A stretch of 64,000 nucleotides of DNA from JTS-RE37 sp041744575 (GCA_041744575.1 JBGTKP010000005.1:1-64000); one strand, 5' to 3'. Shown: positions 47,248 through 56,996, counted from the stretch's first letter. Notes: generated by a model not told the origin, from the letters alone. A program made the numbers and translations.

Positions 47248-47251
47248 CCAA

Positions 47252-48739
47252 TTATTTCTTTACCCATTGATTTGCAAAATTGCAATCCTGTTTCGCACTG
47301 TTTACACTTATATAGGTATCTTCAATATGTTCCTCCATCCATTTGGAGATGGCACTTAATTGTTTTTTCCGAAGGGCGAGCTCCTGAATTTTGAGATAGT
47401 CCTTGGCAAAGTCCGCTTTGTGTTCCTCATACCTGTTGGTTACTTTCAGCAATTTATAAATTGGAGCTCCTCCCCTTGGATCCTGTTCTAGTAAAGGAAA
47501 TGATATTTCGTTATCCTTCAGGTTTCTTACCTGGTTGTAAAGGGAGGGATCCATTTTGGTCAGCTCAAAACGCGAATCATAGTTGGTTGGATTACGCAAA
47601 AGACCCCCGTCAAATTTCGTTTCTTTTTCATCGGAAAAATTCATGGCTGCCTCGGCAAAAGTATATTTGCCTTCTGTGATATGTTTTCTGATGGAGTCAA
47701 GTTCCTTATTGGCATTTTGGATTGCCGATTCAGGAACTTCAGGAATCATCAGGATGTGGCGTACATCCCGCTCCTGACCGCGGATCTTCTCTACATAGAT
47801 AATGTGATAGCCGAAAATGGATTCGAATGGATCTGAAATTTCCCCTTCCTGCAGACTGAAAGCCACATCCTTGAATTCCTTCACGAATTGTGTCTCTTTA
47901 GTGATGCTGTAAAACCCGCCGTTGGGCCTGGAAGCGGCGTCCTCTGTATACAAAATTGCCTTGACTTTAAAACTGGCTTCATTGTCCTCTACATCCGCCT
48001 TGATTTCATTGAGTTTATCAATGACTTTCTGCTTCTCCGTTTCAGGGATTGTTGGTCTTTTGATGATTTGGGAAATCTCGAGTTCCGCACCGAAAATGGG
48101 TCTTTCAGCTTCCGGGATTTTATTAAAGAACTGCCGGACTTCCTCAGGTGTCACCTTGATATCACCAACGATTTTTTGCTGCATTTTCTCAGAAAGCATT
48201 CGCAATTTATTGATATTGAAAAGCTCTTCCCTGAAATCCTCGGCGGTCTCTTTCTTGTAGAATTGCAATAACTTTTCCATCGACCCCAGTTGCTGCACCA
48301 ACTGTTGCACATACCGCTCATTGGCCGCATTGACCTCGTCATCCGAAACAAGTAAACTGTCCTGAATTGCCTGATGTGCGTAAAGTCGGTCTTCCATGAG
48401 CTTCCCGAGCAGACTGCATTCCGAAATCTCTTCTGTGGATCCTCCCTGGCTGCGTATATCGATCTGCGCCTTCTGCACGTCCGAATCGAGTATCACATAA
48501 TCGCCCACTACTGCAGCTATTCCGTCTAGTTTGATCCTGTTGCCGGCTCGTACCGTATCCTTGTCCTTCCTTATAGCCGGATTAGCTTCGGCGAGGGCCT
48601 CGGGGGGTTCAATCTGGGTATCCGGTATGGAGTCGTAAGTTTGTGAAAATGCCAGTTCCATGGCACCAATAAGGAAGAAAAGCAGGAAGTTATTTGCCCG
48701 GCCCGTAAACCTCGAATTCGTTATCTTTCGTAGCTTCAT
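47252..48739 (-). CDS. SurA-like periplasmic peptidyl-prolyl isomerase/chaperone
   Basis: 495 residues with a signal peptide (FLLFFLIGAMELAFSQ). A SurA-type N-terminal region is followed by two parvulin-like domains: one around ELEISQIIKRPTIPE (weak) and one clear copy with RHILMIPEVPES and NFSDEKETKFDGGLL. It would guard outer-membrane proteins in transit. Its start lies 50 bp inside the upstream lipoprotein gene. No closer family name can be given by eye. Confidence 0.85.
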   Translation of the reverse strand: MKLRKITNSRFTGRANNFLLFFLIGAMELAFSQTYDSIPDTQIEPPEALAEANPAIRKDKDTVRAGNRIKLDGIAAVVGDYVILDSDVQKAQIDIRSQGGSTEEISECSLLGKLMEDRLYAHQAIQDSLLVSDDEVNAANERYVQQLVQQLGSMEKLLQFYKKETAEDFREELFNINKLRMLSEKMQQKIVGDIKVTPEEVRQFFNKIPEAERPIFGAELEISQIIKRPTIPETEKQKVIDKLNEIKADVEDNEASFKVKAILYTEDAASRPNGGFYSITKETQFVKEFKDVAFSLQEGEISDPFESIFGYHIIYVEKIRGQERDVRHILMIPEVPESAIQNANKELDSIRKHITEGKYTFAEAAMNFSDEKETKFDGGLLRNPTNYDSRFELTKMDPSLYNQVRNLKDNEISFPLLEQDPRGGAPIYKLLKVTNRYEEHKADFAKDYLKIQELALRKKQLSAISKWMEEHIEDTYISVNSAKQDCNFANQWVKK

Positions 48740-49556
48740 CTATAATCTCCGTTTCTAATTTTCTAATATAATCCAGTTTCCTTCTATTCAGCAACACTTG
48801 TCGGATGGTCTGTTCAATATAGGAAAGCGGTGCAATCTCATTCACTTTAAGGACGTCTGTAACCTCAGCCAAATATACCCCCAACTCATCCTCCAAATCA
48901 AAAAATTGTGATTTTTTTAAGTACTGATCCTCATTGTCGTAGGTAAGTGGCGGAATCTCGTCAATCACCTCGGAAGCCTCTATCCATATCGAATCGTTAA
49001 AGTTGAGCTTCCTGAAGTGCACCCCAATTGAATCCAGGTATTCCAGGTCTTCTTTATTGAATCGTTTCAGTCTTTCAGTGACTTCTTTCCGCTGCTGAAA
49101 CTGGGGTGACAATTCAATAAAGCGGAGTTTCACCAATTTTTCCTTTAACTTAAAATTCTCCTTTTCACGATCATAATATTGCTGCAGTTCCGACCTCGCA
49201 ATGGTTGTATCTTCTGCTCTTATCACCAGCGCCTCTTTGTAAGCCCTTGTGTATAAATCGGTTCTGTAGTTGTCAACCAGTTTTTCAAAATCAGCAAGCT
49301 GTTCCTCAGACAGGTTAATCCTTGCCTTGCTTAACAATAACTGTTTGGTTGCCCAGTTATTGATAAAATTTGTAATGATGGAAGCGCTATCCTCGGGGGA
49401 AACATCCGATCCAAGAAGCCCGGAAATGTCCTCCCGATAGAGAAAGCTCTTACCAACCCTTGCAAGAGGTATTTTCTCTTCATCCTTCTTAAAAAGCGAT
49501 TCACAGGATACCAGAAAAAAGATCAAGAGAAGCAATAGTGAAAATGCCTTTGTCAT
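48690..49556 (-). CDS. SurA/PpiC-related lipoprotein
   Basis: 288 residues. Lipoprotein signal FSLLLLLIFFLVSC (Cys at 18). The long helical, charged body (NNWATKQLLLSKARINLSEEQ and ELQQYYDREKENFKLKEK) matches the SurA N-terminal chaperone segment; no active parvulin site is evident. Such lipoproteins commonly sit beside the SurA-like gene in Flavobacteriia. First gene of the PPIase-PPIase-MoxR operon. Confidence 0.8.
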   Translation of the reverse strand: MTKAFSLLLLLIFFLVSCESLFKKDEEKIPLARVGKSFLYREDISGLLGSDVSPEDSASIITNFINNWATKQLLLSKARINLSEEQLADFEKLVDNYRTDLYTRAYKEALVIRAEDTTIARSELQQYYDREKENFKLKEKLVKLRFIELSPQFQQRKEVTERLKRFNKEDLEYLDSIGVHFRKLNFNDSIWIEASEVIDEIPPLTYDNEDQYLKKSQFFDLEDELGVYLAEVTDVLKVNEIAPLSYIEQTIRQVLLNRRKLDYIRKLETEIIDEATKDNEFEVYGPGK

Positions 49557-49587
49557 AATAACATCCAGCTCTAAAAAATGAATTGGG

Positions 49588-49617
49588 CAAAAATAGCAAA
49601 ACCACTACTGCCCGCAA
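49588..49617 (-). promoter_or_regulatory. Promoter of the SurA-like/MoxR operon
   Basis: Minus-strand -33 TTG (49615-49617), 19-nt spacer, and -7 TATTTTTG (49588-49595). Leader about 25 nt. Confidence 0.6.
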
Positions 49618-49698
49618 GATTTACAAGATTGATTAACACATTTTTAATGCTAAAAAGGCTTGAATTTAGTACATTAGTCAGTATATGTTGTTAATTGA

Positions 49699-50178
49699 AT
49701 GAAATATACGAACGAAATTACTATAAATAAACCCCGTGCGGAATTAGTCAAAAAACTGGAAGATCCACAGAACATGAAATTCTGGCAGAGAGATTTCCAA
49801 CGTTACAGGCTTATTTCAGGAACTCCAGGGAGAGAAGGGGCGCGGATGGAACTTCGTTACAAAATAGGAAAGAGAAAAATCATAATGATAGAAACCATTA
49901 TGAAACGCAATCCACCCTATGAATTTCACACCATGTATGAGGCCAAGGGATTACAAAATATTCAGAAGAACTATTTTAAGGATGTGGATGATCACACCAC
50001 TAAATGGATTGCGGAAAATGAATTCCAATTTACCGGATTTCTGATGAAGTTGATAGGATTTCTGATGCCAGGGGCCCTGAAGTCCCGGTCACTAAGGTAC
50101 CTGAAAGATTTTAAGGCCTTTGTAGAAGATGGTATTTCTGTTGGGAACTCCGAAAAAAACAACCCTGAGAATGGATAG
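49699..50178 (+). CDS. SRPBCC-family (START-like) protein
   Basis: 159 residues. N-terminus YTNEITINKPRAELVKKLEDPQNM is typical of polyketide-cyclase/SRPBCC ligand-binding folds, and the C-terminal helix (RSLRYLKDFKAFVEDG) closes the cavity. No catalytic residues are obvious. It probably binds a hydrophobic ligand; ligand unknown. Its stop overlaps the next small gene by 8 bp. Confidence 0.8.
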   Translation: MKYTNEITINKPRAELVKKLEDPQNMKFWQRDFQRYRLISGTPGREGARMELRYKIGKRKIIMIETIMKRNPPYEFHTMYEAKGLQNIQKNYFKDVDDHTTKWIAENEFQFTGFLMKLIGFLMPGALKSRSLRYLKDFKAFVEDGISVGNSEKNNPENG

Positions 50179-50410
50179 AAAAATTAAATTGATATGGGAT
50201 TTCAGAGGACCTGATGCTGGTGAAACGGCGCGTCATCACGAACATCATCTGAAGGAATACAGCCAACGCGAAATGGGAGGCGTAGAGATAACAGGCCATT
50301 CGGATTATAGTGACAGCCACAGTATTGCTTATCTTGTGGTCGAAGAAAAAGTCATGCCCCCAGTTCGGGATGCACTCATTCCTCATAGGGGAGAGATCTA
50401 CGATAAATGA
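50171..50410 (+). CDS. Small conserved-looking protein of unknown function
   Basis: 79 residues from the ATG at 50171 (MDRKIKLIWDFRGPDAGETA), overlapping the SRPBCC stop by 8 bp. It has a His-rich patch (HHEHH, residues 17-21) and an aromatic/acidic start (WDFRGPDA). No signal peptide or membrane segment. It is too short to assign, but its coupling to the SRPBCC gene suggests a shared role. Confidence 0.7.
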   Translation: MDRKIKLIWDFRGPDAGETARHHEHHLKEYSQREMGGVEITGHSDYSDSHSIAYLVVEEKVMPPVRDALIPHRGEIYDK

Positions 50411-50447
50411 CCATTCCTGTCTGCGCAGGAATCAAAAATTTCCCAGC

Positions 50448-51584
50448 TTGAGAAAATACCTTTACATGTTCCTCTTTTTCTGTCTTGTGATAGAAGGCTG
50501 CCAAAAGAAAGAACAGATATCAGATCCTTTGGCCTGGGCACTTGCCAGCAAAAAAACCGCCATCCGAAAGGTGATGGACAGCGTGGGACAATATGAAGTA
50601 CAGATTCTGTATACCAAAATTGATCGCGAAAATAAAAATATCCGCTTCACCGATTATGCATTTCAGGTGAATGATAGCCTGTATTTTTACCCCGCCAGTA
50701 CCGTAAAATTTCCGATTGCCGTAATTGCCCTTGAAAAGCTTAATACCCTGGACAGCATCCGGACAAATACACGCTATTATATAGAAGGTGACTCCGTTGA
50801 AAATACATTCGAAAATGATATAGTAAACGTTTTCACCATAAGTGATAATCACGCCAACAACCGCCTACTTGAATTTCTAGGGCAGGATGCGATCAATTCA
50901 GGCCTTGAGAATAAAGGAATTTTTCCCGTTAGGATCTCTCACAGGCTGGGGGTACACTCAGACGAGATTACTACACAACCGCTGATCATCTATCTCAACG
51001 ACAGTACAACGGCTACCTCACTACCTATTGTCAATGCTGAGCCGAAAGCCCTCCGGATGGAAGGGATACAGAAAGGAACCGGATTCTATCTTGAGGATTC
51101 CCTTATCCACGAACCATTTGATTTCGCCCTTAAAAACTACTACCCGATCCGTTCACAACACGAGCTTCTCAAAAGGGTGATTTTCCCTGACCAATACAAA
51201 GCCGGGGAACAGTTCAGGATCAGCCCTTCCCAGCGCGAATTCCTTCTGAAATCGATGCAACGCCTTCCCAGGTCTGCCGGTTATGACCCGGAAGTCTATT
51301 ATGACAGCTTTTGTAAATTTTTTATGTTCGGGGATTCAAAAGACCGCATACCGCCCAACTTTAAAATCTACAACAAAGTTGGTTTTGCCTATGGAACTCT
51401 GACAGACTGCGCCTATATCACTGACGAAGACAAACAGATCGAATTCCTTCTGACTGCAACTATTTTGGTAAACAAGGACGGGATATTCAATGACGATAAC
51501 TACGAATATGAAACCGTTGGCATCCCATTTCTTGCCGAACTGGGGAGGCTTTTATATTCCTTTGAGTTGGATAGAAAAGACTAA
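50448..51584 (+). CDS. Class A beta-lactamase-like serine hydrolase, lipoprotein
   Basis: 378 residues if the start is TTG at 50448, which gives a full lipoprotein signal (RKYLYMFLFFCLVIEGC, Cys18); the next ATG at 50466 would shorten it to a poor signal. All three penicillin-recognising motifs are present: S84-T-V-K87, S132-D-N134 and a late K-V-G (KVGFAYG) in place of KTG. It is larger than class A beta-lactamases and more like the beta-lactamase2 fold of unknown substrate, perhaps a cell-wall peptidase. Confidence 0.8.
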   Translation: MRKYLYMFLFFCLVIEGCQKKEQISDPLAWALASKKTAIRKVMDSVGQYEVQILYTKIDRENKNIRFTDYAFQVNDSLYFYPASTVKFPIAVIALEKLNTLDSIRTNTRYYIEGDSVENTFENDIVNVFTISDNHANNRLLEFLGQDAINSGLENKGIFPVRISHRLGVHSDEITTQPLIIYLNDSTTATSLPIVNAEPKALRMEGIQKGTGFYLEDSLIHEPFDFALKNYYPIRSQHELLKRVIFPDQYKAGEQFRISPSQREFLLKSMQRLPRSAGYDPEVYYDSFCKFFMFGDSKDRIPPNFKIYNKVGFAYGTLTDCAYITDEDKQIEFLLTATILVNKDGIFNDDNYEYETVGIPFLAELGRLLYSFELDRKD

Positions 51585-51620
51585 TTCCGCCGTCACGATC
51601 ACGAAGAAGGCTGTATTAAA

Positions 51621-52928
51621 CTAGTCTGCCGCTGGCACTCCATACAGATCGAAGTCCTCCGCTGCAGTAATCAGAATATTCATAAATTCCCCTTGTTTCA
51701 GATAGTGCCTGGAGGCATCCACCAACACCTCATTATCCACATCCGGAGAGTCAGATTCGGTTCGGCCGACAAAATATTCCCCGTCTTTTCTGTCTATCAG
51801 ACACCGAAAAGTTTTTCCGATCTTTTTCTGATTTAACTCCCAGGAAATCTGAGATTGAATTTCCATTATCTCATTGGCCCGACGCTGTTTTATCTCTTCC
51901 GGGACATCATCCTGCAATCCGAATGCGTGTGTATCTTCTTCGTGGCTATAGGTGAAACATCCCAATCTGTCAAACCTGGTTTCCTGCACCCATTCCTTCA
52001 GCAAGCGGAAATCCTCCTCGGTTTCACCTGGATAACCTACTATCAAGGTAGTGCGTATGGTCATTCCGGGTACCTGACTGCGGAATTCCCTTAGCAGCCG
52101 GTTCGTTTTTTCCATGGTGGTTCCCCTACGCATACTTTTGAGAATGCTGTCAGAAATGTGTTGCAAGGGAATATCCAGATAATTACAAATTTTAGGTTCT
52201 TCGCGCATCACCCGGAGTACCTCCATAGGAAAACCTGTTGGAAAGGCATAATGCAGTCGTATCCATTCGATACCTTCAACGGTAACCAATTGTTGAAGTA
52301 ACTCTGCAAGATGACGCTTCCCATAAAGGTCAAGCCCGTAATAAGTTAGGTCCTGTGCGATCAGGATAAGTTCCTTCACCCCCTTTTCTGCCAGTTTGCG
52401 GGATTCCAGGATCAAATCCTCCACAGGTTTACTTTTATGCCTGCCCCGCATCAACGGGATGGCGCAAAAGGAACACGGCCTGTCACAGCCTTCGGCAATT
52501 TTGAGATAGGCGTAGGATTTAGGTGTGGTGGTCAGTCGTTCCCCAATGAGTTCATGCCGGTAATCGGCCCCGAGCGCCTTAAGTAATGCCGGTAATTCGC
52601 TGGTCCCGAAGTAGGCATCCACATTCGGAATCTCCTTTTTGAGCTCCGGTTTGTAGCGTTCACTCAGACAGCCCGTAACGAATACCTTGTCAATATCACC
52701 GGCCTCCTTTTTCCGAACAAACTCTAAAATGGTATTGATACTTTCTTCCTTTGCATTGCCTATAAACCCGCAGGTATTGATTACCACAATATTGCCGTCC
52801 TCCTCGTGGACCACCTTCTTGTTGTCAGCCTGCAATTGTCCCATCAGTACTTCTGAATCATAGGTGTTTTTGGAACACCCAAGGGTAACTACATTGATGA
52901 TATTTTTTTTTAATGATTTTGTTCGCAT
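51621..52928 (-). CDS. rimO: Ribosomal protein S12 methylthiotransferase
   Basis: 435 residues from the ATG at 52928, which has an AGGAGGT ribosome site just upstream; the frame runs on to 52970 without one. The N-terminal UPF0004 domain has its Cys in LGCSKNTYDSE, NTCGFIGNAKEE and GCLSERY. The radical-SAM motif C-D-R-P-C-S-F-C follows, and a C-terminal TRAM domain. It methylthiolates an Asp of S12 (D88 in E. coli). Confidence 0.93.
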   Translation of the reverse strand: MRTKSLKKNIINVVTLGCSKNTYDSEVLMGQLQADNKKVVHEEDGNIVVINTCGFIGNAKEESINTILEFVRKKEAGDIDKVFVTGCLSERYKPELKKEIPNVDAYFGTSELPALLKALGADYRHELIGERLTTTPKSYAYLKIAEGCDRPCSFCAIPLMRGRHKSKPVEDLILESRKLAEKGVKELILIAQDLTYYGLDLYGKRHLAELLQQLVTVEGIEWIRLHYAFPTGFPMEVLRVMREEPKICNYLDIPLQHISDSILKSMRRGTTMEKTNRLLREFRSQVPGMTIRTTLIVGYPGETEEDFRLLKEWVQETRFDRLGCFTYSHEEDTHAFGLQDDVPEEIKQRRANEIMEIQSQISWELNQKKIGKTFRCLIDRKDGEYFVGRTESDSPDVDNEVLVDASRHYLKQGEFMNILITAAEDFDLYGVPAAD

Positions 52929-53024
52929 ACCTCCTCTGGTGAAGCACAAAAATACAACAACCCACAACAATTGCTGTTTGATTAAAAGAATAACTGATTT
53001 TTCACGTTACACCCTTTTAACCTG

Positions 53025-54146
53025 ATGATACGGACGCTACACCGCATTTCCTACCCTTTACTGCTATTCACTTTCCTTATAGTGATTGCTTCTGGCTGCA
53101 CCCACCGGAACGATGATTCTCCTGGGTCCGGCGTCCCGGATGATCCTAGCCCTGAGGAAGCGATATATTTTCCGCCTGCTGATGGCTCTGAATGGGAAAG
53201 TATTTCTATGTCAGATCTTGCCTGGAATACGGCGGCTGAGCAACCGTTAATTGACCTGCTCGCCAGCAGTGATACAAAGGCATTCCTGATCCTGCACAAC
53301 GGGAAAATTGCCATGGAAAGCTACTTTAATGATTTTACAAGAGACAGCATCTGGTACTGGGCATCTGCCGGAAAATCGCTGACGGCCTTTACTGTGGGGA
53401 TCGCCGCGGAGAAGAATGTCCTCAACATAAATAATCCAACCTCCCAATATCTGGGAACAGGCTGGACCTCAGCTCCTGCTAATAAAGAAGCCCTTATTAC
53501 CATTCGTCATCAACTGAGCATGACAACCGGTCTTAAAGAATCTGCTTTTGATTGTGTGGATCCCGGTTGCCTGGAGTATGAAAGTGATGCAGGTTCACGC
53601 TGGGCATATCACAACGGGCCGTATACCTTGCTGCAAAAAATGGTCGGAGAGGCTCTGAATACCAATTTCAGTGCATTTTTTAATACCTACCTCAGGAATA
53701 AAATTGGGATGGACGGTGCCTGGATCACCACCAACGGGCACAACCAGGTTTATTTTAGTACCGCCAGAAGTATGGCTAGATTCGGGCTTCTGAATCTGAG
53801 TAATGGGATCTGGGATGGAGAGATCCTGCTTTCCGATACTAAATTTCTGGAAGAAATGAAAAACACTTCGCAGGAATTCAACAAGGCATATGGTTACCTC
53901 TGGTGGTTAAATGGCAGGGAAAGTTATATGCTTCCGGGTTCCAGGATTTCCTTTCAGGGTCAGTTAATACCCAATGCCCCTCAGAGCCTTTTCGCCGGCC
54001 TGGGTAAAGGTGATCAGAAACTCTATGTAATTCCCTCCAAATCGTTGGTGATTGTACGCATGGGAGAAGGAAGCGGACAGGAGGCCCAGGGGCCGACCGG
54101 ATTTGATAATCAATTATGGGAAAAGATCAATGCGCTGATAAATTGA
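53025..54146 (+). CDS. Class C beta-lactamase-like serine hydrolase, lipoprotein
   Basis: 373 residues. Lipoprotein signal ending in IASGC (Cys25). Catalytic S114-A-G-K117 and Y195-H-N197 define the beta-lactamase/D-alanyl-D-alanine carboxypeptidase (AmpC/EstB) family. The substrate is unknown; relatives are esterases, peptidases or lactamases. It diverges from rimO (about 100 bp) and converges on the amidase. Confidence 0.88.
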   Translation: MIRTLHRISYPLLLFTFLIVIASGCTHRNDDSPGSGVPDDPSPEEAIYFPPADGSEWESISMSDLAWNTAAEQPLIDLLASSDTKAFLILHNGKIAMESYFNDFTRDSIWYWASAGKSLTAFTVGIAAEKNVLNINNPTSQYLGTGWTSAPANKEALITIRHQLSMTTGLKESAFDCVDPGCLEYESDAGSRWAYHNGPYTLLQKMVGEALNTNFSAFFNTYLRNKIGMDGAWITTNGHNQVYFSTARSMARFGLLNLSNGIWDGEILLSDTKFLEEMKNTSQEFNKAYGYLWWLNGRESYMLPGSRISFQGQLIPNAPQSLFAGLGKGDQKLYVIPSKSLVIVRMGEGSGQEAQGPTGFDNQLWEKINALIN

Positions 54147-54179
54147 AAAGGTCTGGGATATAGGAACGGTAATGGATCA

Positions 54180-55880
54180 CTAATGGTAATCCTCAGGTAA
54201 TTTCCGTGCCCCGGTAAGCGTTTCAAAGGCCATGCCCAAATTCAAGAGCATTTCTTCCTGAAATGATTTTCCAATTAAAGTAAGGTTTACAGGTTCTCCA
54301 TCAGCCCTGTAACCCATCGGTACTGAAAGAGCAGGGTATTTGGCAACCGCGGCATAGCCTGCATGGGTATTATTAACTGACAGGATGGCATCCAACTGAT
54401 GCTCCCTCATGGGGGTATCAAAGAACGAGCGTCCGCTGAGTTCCAACCGGCTTTTTATGCGCTGCAGTGATTCCGTTGAAGTCGTATCGGCCATGATGCC
54501 TTCAAAAACTGCCTGCCCATAAGGGATTCTGGTCAGTGAATCTTCCCTGTTAAAAGCTACTGCCTCTTCCACGGAATGAATGGTCACTTTCCCATCCGTA
54601 TTTCCATAAACCTTCAGGTAGGCGGGCAGGTCTTTTTTCATGTCCAAATTCAGAATGCTTATAAATCCATCCATCGAAACTTCCGGAGGGGTAAACTCGA
54701 AAATCAAGGCACCTGCCTGTTTTAGTTTTTGGATCGTTTGCAAGTAAAGTGTATCAGATACGAGGAATTGCCGGAACACCCCCAGGCGCTTACCTTTCAA
54801 AGCGGAATCTGCGGTGGAGCGTTTCTCCCTTGGGTCTTTAAATTTGGGGGTGACTGATTGGCTATCAAGCGAATCAAATCCTGTCATGGCATCCAACAAA
54901 ATGGCATTGTCCGTAACATTCCTCGTCATGGGACCCGGCGTATCCAAGGTACCGGATATTGGAATGATCCCGCTTCGGCTCAGCAGGCCCACCGTTGGTT
55001 TGAGGCCTACAACGGAATTCTGTCCGGAGGGAGACAATATGGAACCTGAGGTTTCGGTGCCAACGGCAGCAACAGCATATTCTGCAGCCATGGCCGTGCC
55101 GCTGCCTGAACTACTGCCTCCCGTCTCAAACTTTCTCCTTCCATAAGGGTTGAGAGTCTGACCTCCCACCGCACTGTATCCAACAGGACATCCGCTGCAA
55201 AGAAAATAGGCCCATTCACTGAGATTCACCTTGCCCAGGATAAGAGCGCCGTGCTTTTTCAATTGCTTTACAATAAATGCGTCTTCAACTTCATTCTCTT
55301 GCAGTGCGATAGCGCCGGCCGTTGTAGCCATTCCGGCGGTATTTATGTTGTCCTTGAGCAGTATTGGCATGCCATACACCGGATGATGGGTTGCCTTCCG
55401 GTCTTCCCGTAACAGCTTATCCAATTCACGGGCCTGGGAAACCACATCCCTGTTCAGGGCGAGAATAGTATTCAGGGTCGTGGTATTATCAAGCTCAAAA
55501 GAATAAATCCTGTAAAGGTAAAACAGTACCAGTTCCTCATAAGACATATTCCCGGCCGAAATGCCCGCCTGGATTTCAGGGATGGTTCTCCCAATTATCA
55601 GCGGTTTCAGCCTTTGATAGTCACTTTCAGGCATGGTTGAAACCTCCTGGTATAGCGGTCTGAAAATATCGTTTTTATCCAGAACCCTTGACTGGATGAG
55701 TATGTATTGCATCCTCCCGAGCTTGTGGGTCTTGTTGGCAGCTACTTCGGCTGAATCGTTGTAGGGCGTCCAAAGTATAACCGTATCATTTATTCCTTTG
55801 TCAGCAGAGGGTGTTCCATGGCTCGATTCACGGCAGCTAAAACACAGCAGCATCCCTGTTATCAGGAGGCTCATTTTCAT
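54180..55880 (-). CDS. Amidase-signature-family amidase, lipoprotein
   Basis: 566 residues from the ATG at 55880; another Met lies four codons upstream. Lipoprotein signal (LLITGMLLCFSC). The amidase signature is complete: catalytic Lys in PILLKDNINTAGM, the bridging Ser in GGSSSGSGTA and the nucleophile Ser in GTETSGSILSP. It hydrolyses amides, but the substrate is not evident. It lies in the usual gap between ftsY and rimO, together with the class C-like gene. Confidence 0.9.
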   Translation of the reverse strand: MKMSLLITGMLLCFSCRESSHGTPSADKGINDTVILWTPYNDSAEVAANKTHKLGRMQYILIQSRVLDKNDIFRPLYQEVSTMPESDYQRLKPLIIGRTIPEIQAGISAGNMSYEELVLFYLYRIYSFELDNTTTLNTILALNRDVVSQARELDKLLREDRKATHHPVYGMPILLKDNINTAGMATTAGAIALQENEVEDAFIVKQLKKHGALILGKVNLSEWAYFLCSGCPVGYSAVGGQTLNPYGRRKFETGGSSSGSGTAMAAEYAVAAVGTETSGSILSPSGQNSVVGLKPTVGLLSRSGIIPISGTLDTPGPMTRNVTDNAILLDAMTGFDSLDSQSVTPKFKDPREKRSTADSALKGKRLGVFRQFLVSDTLYLQTIQKLKQAGALIFEFTPPEVSMDGFISILNLDMKKDLPAYLKVYGNTDGKVTIHSVEEAVAFNREDSLTRIPYGQAVFEGIMADTTSTESLQRIKSRLELSGRSFFDTPMREHQLDAILSVNNTHAGYAAVAKYPALSVPMGYRADGEPVNLTLIGKSFQEEMLLNLGMAFETLTGARKLPEDYH

Positions 55881-55951
55881 ACATTCATTCATGGATAAGG
55901 CAGATTTTCAAGACCGTGATTTAAACACCGGTATTCCGGGTTCCAGAGTTT

Positions 55952-56911
55952 TTAACCCTTAGTGAAAAACGAATCGACAAATTCCGTCTTGTTGAACAGC
56001 TGAAGATCTTCAATGCCCTCCCCGACCCCTATATACTTGACAGGGATTCGGAACTGATCGGAAATTCCAAGTACGACGCCGCCTTTGGCCGTTCCATCCA
56101 GTTTGGTTACGGCAATTGCACTCACCTCGGTCGCCTTCGTGAACTGTCTGGCCTGTTCAAATGCATTCTGACCTGTCGAGCCGTCAAGTACCAGAAGTAC
56201 TTCATGAGGCGCGTCAGTCAGTACCTTTTGCATCACCCGTTTCACTTTCCCCAGCTCGTTCATCAGATTAACTTTGTTATGGAGCCTTCCTGCTGTATCA
56301 ATTAAGACCACATCGGCATCTCTTGAAACCGCAGCACTGACCGTATCAAATGCGACAGAGGCGGGATCACTTCCCATTTGCTGTTTTACCAGTGGCACAT
56401 CCACCCTGTCGGCCCAGATTTGAAGCTGATCTATGGCTGCTGCCCTGAAAGTGTCCGCCGCTCCGATGACCACGTTATATCCTTTATCTTTAAATTGATG
56501 TGCAAGTTTGCCAATAGTCGTTGTCTTCCCAACCCCGTTGACGCCTACAACCATAATTACATACGGACGTTTTCCTTCCGGGATATCAAATTCCTTATCC
56601 AATTCGACACCAGTTTCAGATAATAAACCCGCGATCTCCTCTTTTAAGATTTTATGCAACTCCTCTGTACCCACATATTTATCACGTTGCACGCGCGCTT
56701 CAATGCGGGTAATAATTTTGAGAGTGGTCTCCACCCCTACATCGGAAGTGACCAGCACTTCCTCCAGATGGTCAAGTACATCATCATCTACCCGGGACTT
56801 ACCAGCCACGGCCTTACTTAATTTGGCGAAAAAACTTGACTTCGTTTTTTCAAGTCCCTTGTCCAGAGTGGCTTTTTGTTGCGTTGAGAAGATATTCTTA
56901 AAAAGACTCAT
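55952..56911 (-). CDS. ftsY: Signal recognition particle receptor FtsY
   Basis: 319 residues, a compact FtsY without the long acidic N-terminal A domain. The helical N domain is followed by the GTPase: G1 GVNGVGKTTTIGKLA, the DTFRAAA insertion loop, DTAGR and TKLDGTAKGG. It docks SRP-ribosome complexes on the membrane for co-translational insertion. It is the last gene in the rpmB-rpmG-DUF4295-ftsY block. Confidence 0.96.
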   Translation of the reverse strand: MSLFKNIFSTQQKATLDKGLEKTKSSFFAKLSKAVAGKSRVDDDVLDHLEEVLVTSDVGVETTLKIITRIEARVQRDKYVGTEELHKILKEEIAGLLSETGVELDKEFDIPEGKRPYVIMVVGVNGVGKTTTIGKLAHQFKDKGYNVVIGAADTFRAAAIDQLQIWADRVDVPLVKQQMGSDPASVAFDTVSAAVSRDADVVLIDTAGRLHNKVNLMNELGKVKRVMQKVLTDAPHEVLLVLDGSTGQNAFEQARQFTKATEVSAIAVTKLDGTAKGGVVLGISDQFRIPVKYIGVGEGIEDLQLFNKTEFVDSFFTKG

Positions 56912-56943
56912 GCCTGTAATTGTTCGATCCTTAAAGATAAGAA

Positions 56944-56977
56944 ATAAAAAAAGCCGCCTTTGTTGAAGGACGGCTTT
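56944..56977 (-). terminator. Intrinsic terminator between DUF4295 and ftsY
   Basis: On the minus strand: AAAGCCG with an inner CCTT/AAGG pairing, then CGGCTTT and a U-run. It would damp read-through from the ribosomal genes into ftsY. Confidence 0.75.
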
Positions 56978-56996
56978 ATATGTTCAGGTTACTTTT

